From the NCBI RefSeq assembly GCF_002272895.1, contig NZ_MLAQ01000010.1:1-64000 (forward strand): DNA of 64,000 bases. Direction: 5' to 3'. The DNA comes from Helicobacter sp. 12S02232-10 (GTDB lineage: Bacteria > Campylobacterota > Campylobacteria > Campylobacterales > Helicobacteraceae). A model generated the notes under the pieces. That model did not search any database and was not told the origin of the DNA. It saw nothing but the letters and a program-made list of their open reading frames with translations. How positions within the stretch are numbered: the first letter of the stretch is position 1; each line of letters opens with the position of its first letter. The translations under genes and the position numbers were made by a program. Below, one piece after another: positions 44,110 to 54,682 of this stretch.

Positions 44110-45588
44110 ATGCAACAAAACCATAATGAAAATCTCATACTTTTGTTTTCCAAGTTTATAGAAAATGCAAATAATTTTATCTGGGGATACTATTTAGTTG
44201 CGCTTTTGCTTTTAGTGGGGATTTATTACAGCTTTAAACTCTTCTTGCCTCAAATTATGCTTGCAAAAGATGCCTTTAAAGTCATTACCGAAAAAGATCC
44301 GAATGCAAAAGGCAATAAAGATCACATTTCCCCTTATGAAGCACTGATGATCAGTATGGGCACGCGAGTGGGTATGGGTACAATCGTAGGGATGGCAGTT
44401 GCCATTGTAGTAGGCGGACCTGGTGCTTTGGTTTGGATATGGATTGCTGCGTTTTTAAATGGGTCGATTTCTGTTGCAGAAAATACGCTTGGTCAAATCT
44501 ACAAAAGCAAAGATGGGGGAGCTTTCAAAGGTGGTCCTTCATATTATTTAACCAAAGGATTGAATGCTAAAAAAACAGCTATTTTATACAGCTGCATCAC
44601 GATTTTAATCGGATTTACTTTTACTGCACTTTATAGCAATACTATTTATACATCTTTAGAAACTTATTTTATGCCACAAGGTAGTGATATTGCCGCTCAA
44701 ACGGATTACTTAAGCTTTTATGTCGGGATTGTTTTAGCAGTTTTTGCAGGGATTATGTTTTTTGGTGGGGGGAGGTATATTGCGAAATTCACAAGTTATG
44801 TTACCCCGTTTATGGCAGGCTTATTCATTATTATCTCAATCATCAGTATCTTAATGCATTATGAAAAAACGCCTGAAGTGATTGCAATGATTTTTAAAAG
44901 CGCATTTGATTTCAAAGCAATTTTTGGAGGATTTGCCGGAAGTGTCGTTGTGATTGGGATTCAAAGAGGTTTATTTGCAAATGAGGCTGGCTTGGGTTCA
45001 GTTCCAGGAGCTTCTTCCTCTGCCCATACTTCTCATCCTGTAAAACAAGGGATTGTACAAGCATTTTGCGTTTTTACCGATACAATCATTGCAACTCTAT
45101 CGATACTTTTTATGCTCTATAGCGATACTTACGCTAAACTCATTGCTGATTCTGTCAATGGAAAACCTCAAATCAAAGATTCAATGCCACTTGTTCAATC
45201 AGCAATGAATGAAAGTTTTGGTATCTATGGAGAATATTACATTACGTTTTTGGTCATTGTCCTCACCTCAACCGTGATTATCGGGGCATACTATGTGGGG
45301 CAAATGAACATCAAATACCTTAAAGACAGCCCATCTTTATTATTCTCATATCGCATTCTTTCTGTGATTGTGGTATTTATGGGAACTCAAATATCAGTGG
45401 CTTCAGCTTGGGGACTTGCCAATATTGCGATGGGATTGGGTGCGACGATTAACATCATTGCAGTCTTTTTACTTGCAAAAATTGTAAAAAAAGCTTTAGA
45501 TGATTATAAAACACAAAGAAAACAAGGTCTCAATCCAACGTTCAACGCCCAAAAACTCGGTATCAAAAATGCCGAATGCTGGGATTAA
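44110..45588 (+). CDS. Alanine/glycine:cation symporter (AGCS family)
   Basis: A 492-residue inner-membrane sodium- or proton-coupled carrier of about eleven helices. The AGCS blocks GTRVGMGTIVGMAVAIVVGGPGA, KGGPSYYLTKGL and NEAGLGSVPGASSSAHTSHPVKQG are present. It takes up alanine or glycine and lies near ald, which would use the alanine. The amidase gene follows 21 bases later with its own AAGGA. Confidence 0.92.
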   Translation: MQQNHNENLILLFSKFIENANNFIWGYYLVALLLLVGIYYSFKLFLPQIMLAKDAFKVITEKDPNAKGNKDHISPYEALMISMGTRVGMGTIVGMAVAIVVGGPGALVWIWIAAFLNGSISVAENTLGQIYKSKDGGAFKGGPSYYLTKGLNAKKTAILYSCITILIGFTFTALYSNTIYTSLETYFMPQGSDIAAQTDYLSFYVGIVLAVFAGIMFFGGGRYIAKFTSYVTPFMAGLFIIISIISILMHYEKTPEVIAMIFKSAFDFKAIFGGFAGSVVVIGIQRGLFANEAGLGSVPGASSSAHTSHPVKQGIVQAFCVFTDTIIATLSILFMLYSDTYAKLIADSVNGKPQIKDSMPLVQSAMNESFGIYGEYYITFLVIVLTSTVIIGAYYVGQMNIKYLKDSPSLLFSYRILSVIVVFMGTQISVASAWGLANIAMGLGATINIIAVFLLAKIVKKALDDYKTQRKQGLNPTFNAQKLGIKNAECWD

Positions 45589-45609
45589 GATTTAAATCAA
45601 GGAAAAACA

Positions 45610-47052
45610 ATGAGTTTTAATCGAACAAAAGAAATCCAAAAAACACTTCCGACTTCTCCTATTTGGCAATGGAATGCCACAGAAGTAGCATTGGGTATTA
45701 AGCATAGAGCAATCAGTTCTACTGAAGCAACTAAAAGCGTGCTTGAAAGAATCAAGCAAATAAATCCAAAGATCAATGCCATCATCAATTTGATGAGTGA
45801 AAAAGCACTCAAACAAGCTGAACAAGCCGATAATCTGATTGCTCAAGGCATTATTCTCTCACCTCTACACGGGGTACCTGTTACCATCAAAGATAATGTT
45901 GATGTTAAAGGAGAGAGGAATACTAACGGCGGGATTTTTAAAGACAGAATATGTCAAGAAGATAGCACGATTGCTACCAATTTCAATATCGCAGGTTGCG
46001 TTACGATTGGAATGACCAATTTACCAGAATTTGCCATCAGATGGTTTAGTGAAAATCCGCTTTTTGGACGTACTCTAAACCCTTGGAATCCTGAAATTAC
46101 GCCTGGTGGAAGTAGTGGGGGTGCAGCAGCAGCCGTTGCAAGCGGGATGTGTTTCATCGGGCACGGCAATGATATTGGGGGTTCAATTCGTTATCCAGCT
46201 TATGCTTGCGGGGTATTTGGATTTAGACCCACTTGGGGAAGAATCCCACAATTTGATCCAAGTAGCCCTGGAGGCAGAACATTTGCAAGTGAATTTTTCT
46301 CTATCGAAGGACCTATAGCCCGAAGTGTTAATGATATTCGCTTAGGATTAGAAGTCCTTTCAAAAGGGAGTATTTACGATCAAGTATGGGTTCCTGCTCC
46401 ATTGACTTACAATGATTATAAAAAGAAAAGAATTGCTATTGTGACTCAAATAGATGGAATGGAAATAGAACCTGCCATCAAAGAAAATTTAATAAAAACT
46501 GCAAAATGGCTTGAAGAAGATGGTTATATCGTTGAAGAAATCAAACTTCCTGAATTCAATATTGCTGCAGAAGTTTGGGGAAAAATCTTAATCGCTGAAA
46601 AAACCACAATGATTGGCCATTATGTTGAACAATACGGCTCTGAAGATGTAAAAAAAGCTTGGAAAGGGATGGTTTATGGCGCACCTGGTGCTAAAGATAT
46701 GCGCGAATATATGCTAGCCATTGCCAAACGGGATGAATTAAGAAGAATTTATAATGAAATTTTAGACGTTTATCCTGTGATTATGCTTCCAGTATCAGGA
46801 AAAGAACCTTTTAAATACGGCGAAGATCTTTTGGGCGATGAATATTTTAAAAATGTCATTATGCCCGCTCAAATTCCTTTGCTGGCATTAGTATGCTTGA
46901 ACTATCCAAGTATGAGTATCCCCACAGGGCTTAAAAATGGAAATATTCCACAAGGAGTGCAACTTTTTGCTTCTGATTACAGGGCCGATCTTTGCCTTCA
47001 AGTAGCAGAAGACATCGAACGCCATACAAAAATGCCTTTTAGGTTTGAATAA
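45610..47052 (+). CDS. Amidase-signature family hydrolase
   Basis: A 480-residue amidase with the Ser-cisSer-Lys triad: VPVTIKDNVD (Lys near 95), PGGSSGGAAAAVASGM (cis-Ser) and GNDIGGSIRYPAYACG (nucleophile Ser). Length is like GatA, but no gatB or gatC is near and the tail differs, so it is more likely a catabolic amidase cutting an amide or acylated amino acid. It is in the same transcript as the alanine symporter. There is no signal peptide. Confidence 0.82.
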   Translation: MSFNRTKEIQKTLPTSPIWQWNATEVALGIKHRAISSTEATKSVLERIKQINPKINAIINLMSEKALKQAEQADNLIAQGIILSPLHGVPVTIKDNVDVKGERNTNGGIFKDRICQEDSTIATNFNIAGCVTIGMTNLPEFAIRWFSENPLFGRTLNPWNPEITPGGSSGGAAAAVASGMCFIGHGNDIGGSIRYPAYACGVFGFRPTWGRIPQFDPSSPGGRTFASEFFSIEGPIARSVNDIRLGLEVLSKGSIYDQVWVPAPLTYNDYKKKRIAIVTQIDGMEIEPAIKENLIKTAKWLEEDGYIVEEIKLPEFNIAAEVWGKILIAEKTTMIGHYVEQYGSEDVKKAWKGMVYGAPGAKDMREYMLAIAKRDELRRIYNEILDVYPVIMLPVSGKEPFKYGEDLLGDEYFKNVIMPAQIPLLALVCLNYPSMSIPTGLKNGNIPQGVQLFASDYRADLCLQVAEDIERHTKMPFRFE

Positions 47053-47059
47053 TGATTTT

Positions 47060-48460
47060 TCAAATATTCTCATCATTTTTTATAAAACGCTTACTGATAA
47101 AATAAGCAGCAAAACAAAGAGTACTAAAAATAATCGTCCCATAAATAGCTGCTCTCTGCTCGATATCAAAATAAGCCCCTACCATTGAAATCACACACCC
47201 AATAATGCCAAGAATTTGAATTGCGGGTGTGAATGGGGTTTTATAAGGCAAATCTTCAAGCTTTTTTCCCTGCGCTAAATACCATTTTCTAAACTTATAT
47301 TGAGAAATACTCACACTCACCCAAACCAACATCATAGAAAACCCGCTGACTGCAATGAGGTTATTAATAACATTTTGTGGAGCAAAAAAATAACTAAGTA
47401 AAGCAACCAAAGACATCAACATCGAAAGTACCAACGCATTCATCGGAATTCCTCTTTGATTGACTTTGGAAAAAAATCTTGGAAGCGTTCTTTTTTCTGC
47501 CAATCCCCAAATCATTCTTGCTGAAGCATAAAGACCTGAATTTGCTGTCGATAGCAAAGCGATGATTAAAATAAAATTCATCACATCCCCAGCAAAAGGC
47601 ACATTAAAAAGTTCAAGCACACCCACAAAAGGGCTTTTAGTGATACTTGCACTATCCATCGGCAAAAATGTTGCGATAATAAAAACCGACCCGATAAAAA
47701 AGATAATCAAACGCCATAAGGTTGCATTGATTGCCAAAGGCATTGCTTTGGCGGGATCTTTTGTCTCTCCGACTGCTACGCCGATAACCTCTGTCCCTGT
47801 AAATGCAAAATTCACTGCCAAAATAGTCATAAAAACAGCTTGAATGCCATTAGGAAAAAACCCTTGATAATCTTCTTTTTGAAAATAAAAATTTGCAAAA
47901 GTCTGCTCAAAACCATTCATATACAAATGATAACCAATCATTCCAAAGCCGATAAGCAAAAACACGCTGACTGCAATGACTTTAATCAATGATAAGATAA
48001 ACTCACTTTCGGCAAATACTTTTACTTTATAGAAATTAAATAGAAAAATAATCGATGAAAAACAGATCACCCACACCCATATCTCAACATTAGGCAACCA
48101 TTTTTGCATCAAAAATCCTACCGCGATAAACTCAACTCCGACCGTTACAACCCAATTCAACCAATAAAGCCAAAAAATCAAATAACCGACTGAGGGTGAA
48201 ATAAAACGATGGGCATAATCCCCAAAGCTTCCAGTATTTGGAAAATAAGAACTCAACTCTCCAAGCGAAAGCATAATTGAATAAACAATCACTGAAGCGA
48301 TACAATATGCTATCAAAGTCCCTAAAGGACCTGCGGTATGAATGCTTTCGCCTGTACCTACAAAAAGTCCCGTTCCCATTGCCCCACCAAAGGCAATCAT
48401 CACTAAATGGCGCGTTTTCAAATCGCGTACAAACAAATTATGATTGTTTTTCATCGCCAA
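47060..48460 (-). CDS. Amino-acid permease (APC family)
   Basis: A 466-residue carrier of about twelve helices. The family mark IAFGGAMGTGLFVGTGESIHTAGPLG in helix 1 and the AVGETKDPAKAMPLAI loop are clear, as in LysP, AroP, GabP and RocE carriers. H. pylori RocE is a possible counterpart. It is convergent with the amidase gene, seven bases apart. Substrate cannot be fixed. Confidence 0.88.
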   Translation of the reverse strand: MAMKNNHNLFVRDLKTRHLVMIAFGGAMGTGLFVGTGESIHTAGPLGTLIAYCIASVIVYSIMLSLGELSSYFPNTGSFGDYAHRFISPSVGYLIFWLYWLNWVVTVGVEFIAVGFLMQKWLPNVEIWVWVICFSSIIFLFNFYKVKVFAESEFILSLIKVIAVSVFLLIGFGMIGYHLYMNGFEQTFANFYFQKEDYQGFFPNGIQAVFMTILAVNFAFTGTEVIGVAVGETKDPAKAMPLAINATLWRLIIFFIGSVFIIATFLPMDSASITKSPFVGVLELFNVPFAGDVMNFILIIALLSTANSGLYASARMIWGLAEKRTLPRFFSKVNQRGIPMNALVLSMLMSLVALLSYFFAPQNVINNLIAVSGFSMMLVWVSVSISQYKFRKWYLAQGKKLEDLPYKTPFTPAIQILGIIGCVISMVGAYFDIEQRAAIYGTIIFSTLCFAAYFISKRFIKNDENI

Positions 48461-48771
48461 TCTCCTGTTTTATATTATTTTTCTATTTTTAAATAATAAT
48501 TATTCCTGTTAAAAAACCGGTAATAAAATATATTAATTTTTTAGTTTTTTGTAAATTAGTAACAGATTAAAGAGATAACTATTTGAAAAGATTCTTTAGA
48601 GACAAACAAATATTTCTCTTTGAAAAATCTAAAAATTTGGGTATTTATGTAGCATTTTTACACTCACATACAAAATCCGTTCAACTTACTTGCTATTTAT
48701 TAAAATTTTTAAGAGAAATTAACATATTTTAAATAGGTTAATTTTAAAATTCCAAAAGTAAGGACAAAATT
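48461..48771. other. 311-base intergenic region upstream of putA
   Basis: No gene is visible between the divergent permease and putA. The DNA is highly A/T-rich; both flanking genes have ribosome-binding sites (AGGAG before the permease on the minus strand, AAGGAC before putA). I see no convincing operator. Confidence 0.4.
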
Positions 48772-51700
48772 ATGGATAAGCTCATTTCCAAATCTCTACA
48801 ACTAGCAGAAATGTTACAAGAAAAAATTACGCAACACATCTCTTCATCAGAAAAAAAATTTCATCAAAAAATGCAAAAACTCTTAGAAAATCCCAAAAAT
48901 AAAGTAATGTTGATTGAACTTCTTGATCGAAGCTTCCGATGCTTTGATAATAAAGCAAGGTTCAATGAAATCGAATACATTTTAGAAAAATACGGCATTG
49001 CCGACTTTTTTTCCGCCTATGAGAAATTTTTATTAATGGCTTTTTTGTCTGCAGGAAAACTTGCTCCTAGCATTAGTGTGCCTTTTTTTGTCAATCATAT
49101 CAGAAAAGACACCCAAACAATGGTATTAGATGAAGAAAAATCAAAGCTTGATGCCCATATCATTAAAAGAGAAGAGCAAAACATCACTCTGAATGTAAAT
49201 CTTATCGGCGAAGAAGTTTTGGGCGAAGCAGAATCCTTATACAGAATGCATAAATATGAAGATGCCCTTAAATCCGAGCATATCAAATATATTTCCATTA
49301 AAATCACAACCATTTTTTCACAAATCAATATCATTGATTTTGAATACTCCAAAAACGAAGTTGTCAAACGTCTTGACACACTTTATGGTATTGCTCAAGA
49401 GTATGAGAAAAAACACGGCGTGCAAAAATTTATCAATCTAGATATGGAAGAATTCAGAGATTTAGAACTTACCGTTGCAGCATTTATGGAATCTGTCTCA
49501 AAATTTGACATCAATGCAGGCATTGTTTTACAAGCCTATATTCCAGATTCTTTGATGTATTTGGAAAAACTCCACGCATTTTCAAAAGAAAGAGTGAAAT
49601 CAGGCAAACCCCCCATTAAAATCAGATTTGTAAAAGGGGCAAATATGGAATCAGAAGAAACCATCGCTTCACAAAAGGGTTGGGCACTCCCAACGTTTTG
49701 TAAAAAAATGGATACTGACTCCAACTACAATAAAATGCTTGATTTCGTTTTAGAGGAAGATAATTACAAATACATCAAAATCGGTATCGCTTCCCATAAT
49801 ATCTTTGAAATTGCTTATGCTTACACAAAAATCTATGAGAAAAAAGCGCAAGAAAGCTTTACGTTTGAAATGCTTGAGGGAATGAGTCTGCAAGCTTCTT
49901 ATGAACTCAGCAAAATGCATAAACTCATTCTTTATGCACCCGTATGCAATGAAGAACATTTTAACAATGCAATTGCCTATTTAGTCAGAAGACTTGATGA
50001 AAATACTAGCGAAGATAATTTTATGCGATATTTTTTCAATCTCAAAGTAGGATCAAAAAATTGGGAAATCCAAAAACAACTCTTCTTAGACTCTTTAAAA
50101 AATATCGTCAAACTAGACAACTCTACCCACAGAACCCAAAATCGTCTCTTGCCCCAAACAGGAAAAAGCACTTATGACCATCAAGAATTCAGCAATGAAA
50201 GCGATACGGATTTCATTCTCCCACAAAATCGCGAATGGGCGCAAAAAATCAAAGATAAATATAGTAATTTTCCCATTTTAGAACTCTACCCAGTAGCAGG
50301 AGAAAGAGTTGAAACAGCTGGAATGAAAAAAACAGATATTTTTGACAAAATAGAAAATAAAAAAATCGCCTCTATTGCTTTAGCTGATCAAGAAGCGATT
50401 GAAAAAGTCCTTGAAATAGCTAAAGAAGATAAAAGCGGATTTTCCAAAACAGATTCGGAAAAAATCCACAAACTTCTTTCGCAAGCCGCTCAAAAATTGC
50501 GCGAAAAAAGAGGGGATTTGATTGGTATTGCAGCCTTAGAGGTTGGTAAGACCTACGCTGAAACAGATGCAGAAGTCAGTGAGGCGATTGACTTTTTGGA
50601 ATTTTATCCTTACAGCTTAAAAACACTCAAAGAACAAAATCCTAAGGCAAATTTTTCTCCTAAGGGTGTCGGGGTAGTCATTGCCCCTTGGAATTTTCCA
50701 GTAGGAATTTCTGCAGGCACCATTGCTGCTCCTTTAGCTGCAGGAAATCGAGTGATTTATAAACCCTCAAGTCTCTCAAGTGTCACAGGTTATATGCTTT
50801 GTGAATGCTTTTGGGAAGCAGGAATTCCAAGAGATGCACTCATTTATCTGCCTGCAAAAGGTTCAGATATCAGCAAATATCTTTTAAAAGATGAAGCGAT
50901 CAGTTTTGCCGTCCTCACTGGAGGTGAAGACACCGCTTATAAAATGCTTGAAGCCAACCCTGCACTTTTACTTTCTGCAGAAACAGGCGGAAAAAATGCA
51001 ACCATCGTCAGTAAAATGGCCGACAGAGATCAAGCCATTAAAAATATTATCCATTCTGCATTCAGTAATTCAGGACAAAAATGTTCTGCAACTTCACTTT
51101 TGATTTTGGAAGAAGAAGTTTATAAAGATGAGAATTTCAAAAAAACCTTGATTGATGCGACACAAAGTATGTCTGTCGGCAATCCATTTATCTTAAAAAA
51201 CAAAATTGGGACGCTTGCTGATAAGGTCAATGATAAAGTTCAAAAAGCGATTGATTCCAAAGAAGATCACGAAGAATGGGTTATCAAGCCTGAATTTATC
51301 AACAACAATCCGTATTTAATGAAACCTGCTATCAAATACGGCACAAAAAAAGGTGACTATACACACAAAACAGAACTTTTTGTTCCTATTCTTTCAGTAA
51401 TGTGTGCAAAAGATCTCGCTGATGCCATATCGATTGCAAATTCTACAGGGTATGGGCTCACAAGTGGATTAGAATCTTTAGATGAGAGAGAATGGGATTA
51501 TTATATCAATCATATCGAAGCAGGAAATATCTATATCAACAAGCCCACTACCGGAGCAATTGTATTGCGCCAACCTTTTGGCGGGGTTAAAAAATCTGCC
51601 ATCGGATTTGGACGCAAAGTAGGTATTTTTAACTACATTACTCAATTTACAGATATCATCCAAAAAGATGCGGATTCACACCTGCTCGACTCAACAATTT

Positions 51701-52305
51701 CAAAAAGTCTAGAGCAACTTGAAAATTCTCCTGACTTAAATAAAGAACAACAAGAAGCATTGAAGCCAATCATAATGATGGCAAAAAGCTATGCTTATCA
51801 TAATAAAAATGAATTTGAAACCAAAAAAGACTATGTCCATATTCGAGGTGAAGACAACCTATTTTCTTATACAAAAGTCAAATCCATCGGTTATCGTATC
51901 AGCAAGCAAGACAGCTTAAAAGACATTATGGGCGTTATCATCGGAGCTAATACCTGCGACATTCCCTTAACCTTAAGCATTGCTTCCAAAGAAAACAATC
52001 CCTACTTTGAGTTTGTAGAAAAAAGTTTGAGCAAACTTGCCCTCAATGCCAAAATCCATTATGAAAGTGATAAAGAATTCGCAGAAAAAATTTCCCAATT
52101 CGGACGCGTAAGATATTTTGCCAAACCAAACAGAACAGATCCTATCTATCAAGCCGCAGCAACCAATGCTATAGTCATTGCTTCAGCAAAACCAATTATC
52201 AATGGGCGTTTTGAACTGCTTTATTATCATTTTGAAAAATCCGTTAGTATTTCTTACCATCGATACGGAAATCTAGGCGCTAGAGCGCTTGAAAAAAAGG
52301 ATTAA
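48772..52305 (+). CDS. putA: Bifunctional proline dehydrogenase / glutamate-semialdehyde dehydrogenase
   Basis: An 1177-residue enzyme oxidising proline to glutamate. The N-terminal FAD domain (about 80-450) includes [12 protein letters not shown], the [10 protein letters not shown]-type [12 protein letters not shown] and [15 protein letters not shown]. The aldehyde dehydrogenase domain (about 530-1000) has [31 protein letters not shown] and the catalytic Cys in [11 protein letters not shown]-terminal extension of about 170 residues follows. No N-terminal DNA-binding domain is seen. putP follows directly, as in H. pylori HP0056-HP0055. Confidence 0.95.
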   Translation: MDKLISKSLQLAEMLQEKITQHISSSEKKFHQKMQKLLENPKNKVMLIELLDRSFRCFDNKARFNEIEYILEKYGIADFFSAYEKFLLMAFLSAGKLAPSISVPFFVNHIRKDTQTMVLDEEKSKLDAHIIKREEQNITLNVNLIGEEVLGEAESLYRMHKYEDALKSEHIKYISIKITTIFSQINIIDFEYSKNEVVKRLDTLYGIAQEYEKKHGVQKFINLDMEEFRDLELTVAAFMESVSKFDINAGIVLQAYIPDSLMYLEKLHAFSKERVKSGKPPIKIRFVKGANMESEETIASQKGWALPTFCKKMDTDSNYNKMLDFVLEEDNYKYIKIGIASHNIFEIAYAYTKIYEKKAQESFTFEMLEGMSLQASYELSKMHKLILYAPVCNEEHFNNAIAYLVRRLDENTSEDNFMRYFFNLKVGSKNWEIQKQLFLDSLKNIVKLDNSTHRTQNRLLPQTGKSTYDHQEFSNESDTDFILPQNREWAQKIKDKYSNFPILELYPVAGERVETAGMKKTDIFDKIENKKIASIALADQEAIEKVLEIAKEDKSGFSKTDSEKIHKLLSQAAQKLREKRGDLIGIAALEVGKTYAETDAEVSEAIDFLEFYPYSLKTLKEQNPKANFSPKGVGVVIAPWNFPVGISAGTIAAPLAAGNRVIYKPSSLSSVTGYMLCECFWEAGIPRDALIYLPAKGSDISKYLLKDEAISFAVLTGGEDTAYKMLEANPALLLSAETGGKNATIVSKMADRDQAIKNIIHSAFSNSGQKCSATSLLILEEEVYKDENFKKTLIDATQSMSVGNPFILKNKIGTLADKVNDKVQKAIDSKEDHEEWVIKPEFINNNPYLMKPAIKYGTKKGDYTHKTELFVPILSVMCAKDLADAISIANSTGYGLTSGLESLDEREWDYYINHIEAGNIYINKPTTGAIVLRQPFGGVKKSAIGFGRKVGIFNYITQFTDIIQKDADSHLLDSTISKSLEQLENSPDLNKEQQEALKPIIMMAKSYAYHNKNEFETKKDYVHIRGEDNLFSYTKVKSIGYRISKQDSLKDIMGVIIGANTCDIPLTLSIASKENNPYFEFVEKSLSKLALNAKIHYESDKEFAEKISQFGRVRYFAKPNRTDPIYQAAATNAIVIASAKPIINGRFELLYYHFEKSVSISYHRYGNLGARALEKKD

Positions 52306-52306
52306 A

Positions 52307-53800
52307 ATGGGATTAGAAACAGTCACATTAAGTTTTCCAATTGTCACGACTTTTATTATCTATGCACTGATTATGCTTTACATCGGTTTTTATTTTTATA
52401 GGAAAAATGAAACCACAGAAGATTATTTTCTTGGAAACAGGACTATGGGTCCTTTCATCAGTGCGCTTTCAGCAGGTGCTTCAGATATGAGCGGGTGGCT
52501 TTTAATGGGACTGCCTGGAGCTTTGTATGTAGGTGGTCTTGCTACAAGCTACATTGCCATTGGATTAAGCATAGGAGCGTTCATCAATTGGGCGTTGGTC
52601 GCCAAAAGACTGCGTGTTTATACAAGCGTGATTGCAAATTCCATCACGATTCCAGATTATTTTGAAACAAGATTTTCTGACGATAAGCATATTTTAAGAC
52701 TCATTTCGGCGTTTGTTATCCTGATATTTTTTATATTTTACATTTCTTCAGGGCTTGTCAGCGGAGCTAAACTTTTTGAAGCAACCTTTGGAATCAAATA
52801 TAATTATGCCCTCATCACTGGAACGATTATTATTGTGGCATATACATTTTTTGGCGGTTATAAAGCAGTCTGTTGGACAGATTTGATTCAAGGGCTTTTG
52901 ATGATGGGTGCATTAGTTGTAGTGCCCCTTGTTATGCTTTATCATCTAGGCGGTGTTGGTGAAGCCACCTCTTTAGTCAAAGAAATCAAACCCGAAGCCT
53001 TATCATTTGGAACAGGAGTGAGTGTCATAGGCATTATTTCTTCACTAGCTTGGGGACTAGGATATTTTGGACAACCCCATATTTTAGTGCGCTTTATGTC
53101 GATACGCTCAGTTAGAGAAATTCCAATAGCTACGGCAATAGGGATTTCTTGGATGGTTATTAGCCTTTTAGGGGCTTGTCTGATTGGGATTTCAGGGATC
53201 GCTTATATTGTAAAATTTGACATTTCTTTGAATGATCCTGAAAAAATCTTTATCGTAATGAGTCAATTACTCTTTAATCCTTGGATTGCAGGGATTTTAC
53301 TCAGCGCCATATTAGCAGCAGTTATGAGTACAGCAAGCTCTCAACTTCTTGTATCTTCTTCAACCATCGCAGAAGATTTCTATCGAAAAATTTTCAATCG
53401 CAAAGCCCCGCCAAAGCTAGTGATGATTGTTTCGCGTATCTCAGTTTTAATTGTAGCTTGCGTGGCTTTTTTGATTTCTACCGATAAAAACTCAAGCATA
53501 CTCAGTATCGTAGCCTACGCTTGGGCAGGATTTGGCGCAAGTTTTGGGAGTGTTATTATTTTTTCACTTTTTTGGTCAAGAATGACCCGAATGGGTGCTA
53601 TTTCAGGTATGATTACAGGAGCAGCGGTAGTTATTCTATATAAAAATTTTGGCACACAATTTTTTGACATTTATGAAATCGTACCAGGATTTTTGTGTGC
53701 AAGTATCGCCATTATTGGAGTAAGTCTGATGCAACCAGTAAGACCAGGCACCAAAGAAGCCTTTGAAACAATGCTGAAAGAAATTCACAAAAACGCTTAA
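52307..53800 (+). CDS. putP: Sodium/proline symporter
   Basis: A 497-residue SSS-family carrier with about thirteen helices. It shows [30 protein letters not shown] and the [18 protein letters not shown] motif of PutP. The ATG at 52307 follows AAGGA closely and lies two bases past the putA stop; an upstream in-frame start would overlap putA. It feeds proline to PutA. Confidence 0.94.
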   Translation: MGLETVTLSFPIVTTFIIYALIMLYIGFYFYRKNETTEDYFLGNRTMGPFISALSAGASDMSGWLLMGLPGALYVGGLATSYIAIGLSIGAFINWALVAKRLRVYTSVIANSITIPDYFETRFSDDKHILRLISAFVILIFFIFYISSGLVSGAKLFEATFGIKYNYALITGTIIIVAYTFFGGYKAVCWTDLIQGLLMMGALVVVPLVMLYHLGGVGEATSLVKEIKPEALSFGTGVSVIGIISSLAWGLGYFGQPHILVRFMSIRSVREIPIATAIGISWMVISLLGACLIGISGIAYIVKFDISLNDPEKIFIVMSQLLFNPWIAGILLSAILAAVMSTASSQLLVSSSTIAEDFYRKIFNRKAPPKLVMIVSRISVLIVACVAFLISTDKNSSILSIVAYAWAGFGASFGSVIIFSLFWSRMTRMGAISGMITGAAVVILYKNFGTQFFDIYEIVPGFLCASIAIIGVSLMQPVRPGTKEAFETMLKEIHKNA

Positions 53801-53812
53801 TAAAGGAATCCT

Positions 53813-54682
53813 ATGAGGGGTTTGATGTTTGTGTCTATGATGCTTTGGGGGCTGACTTGGACAGCATCAAAAATAATGGTCGAACAAGCTGATCCCTTTG
53901 TGATTGCTTGTATCAAATGTGGCATTGTGACTTTAAGCTTCCTGCCTCTGATGCTTTATTTAAAAATCCCTTTTCATCTCCCTAAAAGCTCAATTTTCCC
54001 TACAATTTTGGTAGGCATTTTCAATACAATTTATAATTATTTGCTCTTAATCGGATTGCAATATGGAGATGCAGGCAGTGCCGGTGTGATTGCTGAAGTT
54101 TTAGCTCCATTTTTTGCTACATTTGTTTGGATGATTGTCAAAAAAAGCACACTTTTAAGAAAAGAAAAAATCGGATTATTTTTGGGTATTGTTTCAGCAG
54201 CTTTTTTGGTAGATATTTCTAACCCGCGTGTTTTATTTTCACTCTTTAACGCTATTTATGTATTTGCTGCTCTGATGTGGGCGTGCATTACTATCAGCTC
54301 GCGATACGCTACAGAATCAGCCAATCCTATTGCAATTAATTTTTATAGTTCGATGATCCCTTTTATTATATTTTTGCCTTTTTTATTCATTCAAGATATG
54401 CAACCTATATTTGAGGCCAATCGGAGTTTTTGGCTTTCTATGTTTAGCGTTACCATTTTATCCACGACATTTGCCACAACTATTTTCTATAAAGGGATCA
54501 AAGTCTTAGGAGTTACACAAGGAGGAATTTTTGTTCTTTTGGTCCCTGTCGGAGCATTGTTATTTGCTTGGATATTCTTGGGTGAAATACCAAAAATTCA
54601 CACAATTATCGGTGGAGGTGTTGCCATTGGTGCAATTTACCTCATTAATTTTTATCGCCCGAAACGACGAAAAAATAAATAA
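53813..54682 (+). CDS. DMT-family transporter (EamA)
   Basis: A 289-residue inner-membrane protein of ten helices in two EamA repeats (MLWGLTWTASKIMVEQADPFVIACIK in repeat 1; GVTQGGIFVLLVPVGALLFAWIFLGE in repeat 2). Such proteins mostly export metabolites or amino acids. It is 12 bases after putP with AAGGAA before the ATG. The mobile-element remnant on the other strand runs 38 bases into its 3' end. Confidence 0.85.
   Translation: MRGLMFVSMMLWGLTWTASKIMVEQADPFVIACIKCGIVTLSFLPLMLYLKIPFHLPKSSIFPTILVGIFNTIYNYLLLIGLQYGDAGSAGVIAEVLAPFFATFVWMIVKKSTLLRKEKIGLFLGIVSAAFLVDISNPRVLFSLFNAIYVFAALMWACITISSRYATESANPIAINFYSSMIPFIIFLPFLFIQDMQPIFEANRSFWLSMFSVTILSTTFATTIFYKGIKVLGVTQGGIFVLLVPVGALLFAWIFLGEIPKIHTIIGGGVAIGAIYLINFYRPKRRKNK

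Noticed and set aside
48461-48771. Hoped-for operator for putA
   Set aside because: Only A/T-rich tracts with no good inverted repeat were found.
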